A DNA stretch of 33,731 nucleotides from Candidatus Enterenecus merdae (GTDB taxonomy: Bacteria; Bacillota; Clostridia; Oscillospirales; Oscillospiraceae): the NCBI GenBank assembly GCA_018716385.1, contig DVJZ01000035.1, positions 1 through 33,731 on the forward strand, given 5' to 3'. Shown here piece after piece: positions 31,171 through 33,731 of this stretch (within the stretch, counting starts at the first letter, position 1; every line of letters begins with the position of its first letter). The notes beneath the pieces are model-generated. The model saw nothing but the letters and a program-made list of their open reading frames with translations, was not told the DNA's origin and searched no databases. The translations under genes and the position numbers were made by a program.

Positions 31171-32607
31171 ATGGCTCAGCCGATGACCCCAGCCGTTGTG
31201 CACAAACAGTATGACGAGGCGATGACCGCTTTCCGCCGCCAGCTGCGGGACCCTGCCGCCCGGGTGGCCTTTGGCCGGGAGTCGGACGGGTTTTTGCGGG
31301 ACTGCGCCTGCGGGGTGTGGCAGGCCGGCCAGGAGGGGATTACGCCGCTATATGTGGAGTGCTACAACGCCATCTACGCCAAGGGCAACCCGGTGCCCAC
31401 AGCCTTGTTCTGGGAGCTGGCCACGGCGGTGAGCGAATACTCCGGCTTTGTCCTGCCCGGCTTCTTCCGCAGGATGGTGCGGGCGGATCTGGAGCTGGGC
31501 AGCGGGCACAGCCGCCGCTTTGTGGATACGTTCACCCTGATGATGTTGCTGTTTGCGGCGGTGGACGGCAAGGTGAGCGAGGGGGAGGCGGGGTTTGTCA
31601 ACGCCTGCGCCGACTCGCTGAGCGCCTACTGCGACCAGGCGGGCCTGCCCGGCGGGAGGGGTGAGCTGGACGCGCAGGACTTTGTGGCCCGCCCCGCCCC
31701 GGGAGCGTCCGGCCCTGCCGGGCGGCCCCAGGCGGAGGGGCCGGACCAGCCGGCGGACAAAGAGGAGGACCCGCCCCCCAAGGAAACGGTGGAGGCGCTG
31801 CTGGCCGAGCTGGACGAGCTGTGCGGCTTGGAGAAGGTCAAGGCGGATGTGAGGAGCCTGATCAACCTGGTCAAGGTGCGTAAACTGCGACAGCAGGAGG
31901 ATCTGCCCGTCCCGCCGCTGTCCCTGCACCTGGTGTTTCTGGGCAACCCGGGCACGGGCAAGACCACGGTGGCTCGGCTGCTGGCCCGGATCTATCACGC
32001 CATCGGGGTGCTCAGCAAGGGGCAGCTGGTGGAGGTGGACCGGTCGGGCCTGGTGGCCGGCTTTGTGGGCCAGACCGCGCTGAAGACCCAGGAGGTGATC
32101 CAGCGGGCCCTGGGCGGGGTGCTGTTCATCGATGAGGCCTATTCCCTGGCCAATCAGGATGCTCCCAACGACTTTGGCCGGGAGGCCATCGAGGTGTTGC
32201 TCAAGGGAATGGAGGACCATCGAGACGATCTGATTGTTATCGTGGCCGGCTACACCCAGCTGATGCAGAACTTCATCCATGCCAACCCCGGCCTGGAGAG
32301 CCGGTTCAACAAGTACTTTTACTTTGAGGACTATCGGGGGGAGCAGTTGATGGAGATCTTCTGCGGCCTGTGTGAGCGCAACGGCTACACCTTGGATGAG
32401 GACGCGGCCCAGGCCGCCCGGCGGGCCTTTCAGGAGATGTATGATAACCGGGACGAGCACTTTGGCAACGCCCGGGACGTGCGCAACGTATTTGAGACGG
32501 CAGTGGCCCGGCAGGCCAACCGGCTTGCGGGGATGGCGGCGCCGGGGAAGCAAGCGCTGATGACGCTCTCACGGGAGGACCTGGACCTGCCCGGGGAGGA
32601 GGGGTGA
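31171..32607 (+). CDS. TerB-like domain fused to a CbbX/SpoVK-type AAA+ ATPase
   Basis: A 478-aa protein. The N-terminal half (about 1-165) is helical and contains a TerB-like stretch (TLMMLLFAAVDGKVSEGEAGFVNA), followed by a Pro/Glu-rich linker (about 170-205). The AAA+ domain (about 215-470) carries Walker A GNPGTGKTT (from 258), Walker B LFIDEAYS (D321), sensor-1-type VIVAGYT, and an arginine-finger region NPGLESRFNKYFYFEDY, as in CbbX and SpoVK. Such ATPases remodel partner proteins. The start 31171 follows AGGA at suitable spacing; ATG 31120 is close to the transcription start. Its divergent neighbours share the intergenic promoter region, but a common function is unproven. Confidence 0.86.
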   Translation: MAQPMTPAVVHKQYDEAMTAFRRQLRDPAARVAFGRESDGFLRDCACGVWQAGQEGITPLYVECYNAIYAKGNPVPTALFWELATAVSEYSGFVLPGFFRRMVRADLELGSGHSRRFVDTFTLMMLLFAAVDGKVSEGEAGFVNACADSLSAYCDQAGLPGGRGELDAQDFVARPAPGASGPAGRPQAEGPDQPADKEEDPPPKETVEALLAELDELCGLEKVKADVRSLINLVKVRKLRQQEDLPVPPLSLHLVFLGNPGTGKTTVARLLARIYHAIGVLSKGQLVEVDRSGLVAGFVGQTALKTQEVIQRALGGVLFIDEAYSLANQDAPNDFGREAIEVLLKGMEDHRDDLIVIVAGYTQLMQNFIHANPGLESRFNKYFYFEDYRGEQLMEIFCGLCERNGYTLDEDAAQAARRAFQEMYDNRDEHFGNARDVRNVFETAVARQANRLAGMAAPGKQALMTLSREDLDLPGEEG

Positions 32608-32618
32608 GACTTTTTCTC

Positions 32619-32647
32619 TTGCCTTTTTTTCAGTTTTGCGGTATAAT
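32619..32647 (+). promoter_or_regulatory. Promoter of tRNA-Leu
   Basis: TTGCCT (32619-32624), 17-bp T-rich spacer, TATAAT (32642-32647). Confidence 0.82.
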
Positions 32648-32660
32648 TCTCCTCGCATCT

Positions 32661-32747
32661 GCCGGTGTGTTGAAATTGGTAGACGAGGTGGATTCAAAAT
32701 CCATTGCCAGCGATGGCGTGCGGGTTCGAGTCCCGCCACCGGCACCA
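32661..32747 (+). tRNA. tRNA-Leu (anticodon CAA)
   Basis: An 87-nt class II tRNA with encoded CCA. Acceptor GCCGGTG pairs with CACCGGC, the anticodon loop is TTCAAAA, a long variable arm is present, and the T loop reads TTCGAGT. Its 3' end is a common integration target, and the sequence beyond it is AT-richer. Confidence 0.97.
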
Positions 32748-32754
32748 AACCAAT

Positions 32755-32805
32755 ATAATCCGAACTTATTTCCGATAGGAGATGGGTTCGGATTATTTGT
32801 TTTCT
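32755..32805 (+). terminator. Terminator of tRNA-Leu
   Basis: Arms ATAATCCGAAC (32755-32765) and GTTCGGATTAT (32786-32796), followed by TTGTTTTCTTT. Confidence 0.85.
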
Positions 32806-32904
32806 TTGACCGTTACGAAACCACCTACTTCCGCAATGGGGTGCGGCGTAAGTCCAACTCCAAGCCGAGGGGCCCACGAAAGGAGAAGCAGACCATATAA
32901 ACGC

Positions 32905-32948
32905 AAAAAGGGCGGGCGCACCATATAAATGGTCACACCCGCTCTTTT
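32905..32948 (-). terminator. Terminator of the right-edge minus-strand operon
   Basis: Interrupted stem of GAGCGGG-type pairing plus an inner ACCAT/ATGGT pair around TATA, with TTTTT on the minus-strand exit. It may also work rightward (CTCTTTTCGTTT). Confidence 0.7.
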
Positions 32949-32951
32949 CGT

Positions 32952-33176
32952 TTATCCTTTAGGAGGATACGGATCATTTCCGTAAGAATTCTTCTCACGG
33001 ATTCGTCCGTCGGTACCGTGAACAATAAGCTCAGATCTGTTATTTATTGCGATGTTTCTTGCAATTGCTCTGGCTTCTGCCTGTGTACCGGTTCGCACAG
33101 TTGCTCTCTGGTTACCGGCTCCTTTAACTTGCCAACCGCCTTGAGGATGCGGTGTAACGTGTTGATTTTTACCCAT
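32952..33176 (-). CDS. DUF2188-type small protein
   Basis: A 74-aa hydrophilic protein: HVTPHPQGGWQVKGAGNQRATVRTGTQ, then AEARAIARNIAINNRSELIVHGTDGRIREKNSYGNDPYPPKG, matching the DUF2188 pattern of an N-terminal V-x-P-x-GGW, a helix of alanine-arginine, and a GRIR...NSYGNDPYPP end. Function is unknown; family members are scattered across bacteria and mobile elements. ATG 33176 is four bases after GGTGA; ATG 33185 is an alternative. The start overlaps the upstream gene, so the pair is an operon, with a terminator just beyond. Confidence 0.8.
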   Translation of the reverse strand: MGKNQHVTPHPQGGWQVKGAGNQRATVRTGTQAEARAIARNIAINNRSELIVHGTDGRIREKNSYGNDPYPPKG

Positions 33177-33731
33177 TTTCACCATCCATTATCGCATCGA
33201 AATTTTTCTGCCAGTTTTCAGAATGCACAATGCGTGCTTTATGAAGATTCTGAGAAAGAATTTCAGCTTTTGACATCTGAGAAATCGTTTCCCAATCGTT
33301 TTGCAGCACATAAGTTGCGTTATTCGGGAAGGCGCTTTCGAGAACATACAAGTTCTTACTTGTAAATCCGAAAACGGCATATCCTCTAAACCCTGCTCTA
33401 CCATATGCCACAAAATCAGGTTTTCTCGCGTAAATCGACTCGCAGTTTCTGAGCATCAATTCTGTTTGGGTCTTTGTGTGCTCTTTTGTCAAGCTACTAA
33501 GAGTTTCTTTTATAGAGCTCCAAGGATGTTCACCTCTGGGAAGAATATCCCAATTCACAACAATTCGTTTCGGTTTGTTCTTTTGTCCAGCAAAATCTAC
33601 CGTGCACTCCCCGAATGTTGCCAGTACCATATTAACGGTATTCATTAGCTTTTTATGGTTATCAGGCACATACGGTATCCCGTCCGATACGATATATTTC
33701 TTATCGCCGTCTGAAACAAGCGTGAAGTAAA
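33169..33731 (-). CDS. Unknown protein, 5' end beyond the window
   Basis: The frame is open to the right edge (187 codons visible). An internal GTG near 33669 would be a false start, because the codons before it (FTLVSDGDKKYIVSDGIPY) continue without a stop. The visible protein has mixed charged and aromatic residues (KNKPKRIVVNWDILPRGEHPW; RAGFRGYAVFGFTSKNLYVLES), with no transmembrane helix and no motif recognised. It precedes the DUF2188 gene with an eight-base overlap. Base composition is AT-rich relative to the backbone, consistent with an acquired segment past tRNA-Leu. Function unknown. Confidence 0.72.
   Translation of the reverse strand, partial: YFTLVSDGDKKYIVSDGIPYVPDNHKKLMNTVNMVLATFGECTVDFAGQKNKPKRIVVNWDILPRGEHPWSSIKETLSSLTKEHTKTQTELMLRNCESIYARKPDFVAYGRAGFRGYAVFGFTSKNLYVLESAFPNNATYVLQNDWETISQMSKAEILSQNLHKARIVHSENWQKNFDAIMDGENG

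Noticed and set aside
32800-32900. Fragment of a recombinase after tRNA-Leu
   Set aside because: The short basic frame (RRKSNSKPRGPRKEKQTI) vaguely resembles a recombinase tail, but there is no upstream homologous sequence or motif to support it.

Overview
The window reads as a GC-rich, spore-forming, anaerobic Firmicute of the class Clostridia, most likely Oscillospiraceae/Ruminococcaceae-like. The evidence is a rubredoxin-first rubrerythrin under a PerR-type repressor, SpoVT, a CIRCE-controlled groESL operon, an SLH-domain surface protein, sigma-54, consensus sigma-A promoters with 17-bp spacers almost everywhere, and strong GGAGG ribosome binding sites. Taxonomy is inferred from gene content and style only. 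Most of the window is ordinary chromosomal backbone; two stretches (about 28.37-29.14 kb and 32.75 kb to the right edge) are clearly AT-richer and look acquired.

Layout. 0-2.3 kb, minus strand: PerR and reverse rubrerythrin as a four-base-overlap pair, a small P-loop protein, and a short thioredoxin-reductase-like flavoprotein without a recognisable NADPH site. 2.5-6.9 kb: a maltose-acetyltransferase-type protein, a DtxR/MntR-family repressor, and the divergent feoA-feoA-feoB-Cys-rich ferrous iron operon. The repeated inverted motif GTTAG-N6-CTAAC near the feo promoter and before feoB is probably the repressor's operator. 7.0-11.8 kb: 4-alpha-glucanotransferase, then overlapping ppx and ppk1 for polyphosphate turnover. 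11.8-17.2 kb: a large secreted SLH protein, spoVT with a sigma-G-like promoter, a membrane-anchored M23 (LytM) protein with an intact zinc site, and an nfeD-SPFH pair. 17.4-21.3 kb: a lipid kinase and groES-groEL. Both chaperonin genes are followed by a partial copy of their own 3' end: 84 bp at 82/84 identity after groES, and a diverged copy including the terminator hairpin after groEL.

21.3-25.4 kb, minus strand: an iron-complex/cobalamin-type ABC importer with a structured leader, and an anchored alpha/beta hydrolase. 25.4-28.3 kb: a strong promoter with a LexA-like palindrome but no gene, tRNA-Tyr and tRNA-Thr, then a tightly coupled run of three small genes (zinc ribbon, coiled-coil-like, sigma region 4-like) followed by rpoN. 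28.4-29.1 kb: an AT-rich membrane-protein gene and gene debris. 29.2-32.6 kb: an unknown protein paired with a zinc-ribbon/Ig-like/SH3 membrane protein, divergent from a TerB-like plus CbbX/SpoVK-type AAA+ ATPase. 32.66 kb to the end: tRNA-Leu(CAA), then an AT-richer flank with a DUF2188-type gene and an unknown gene cut by the window edge.

Themes are redox and metal homeostasis in an anaerobe, phosphate and envelope physiology, sporulation and protein folding. No CRISPR array, IS transposase or integrase is visible. The least explained structures are the two chaperonin 3'-end copies, the GTTAG-N6-CTAAC sites, the importer leader, the orphan promoter/palindrome and the three-gene run before rpoN.
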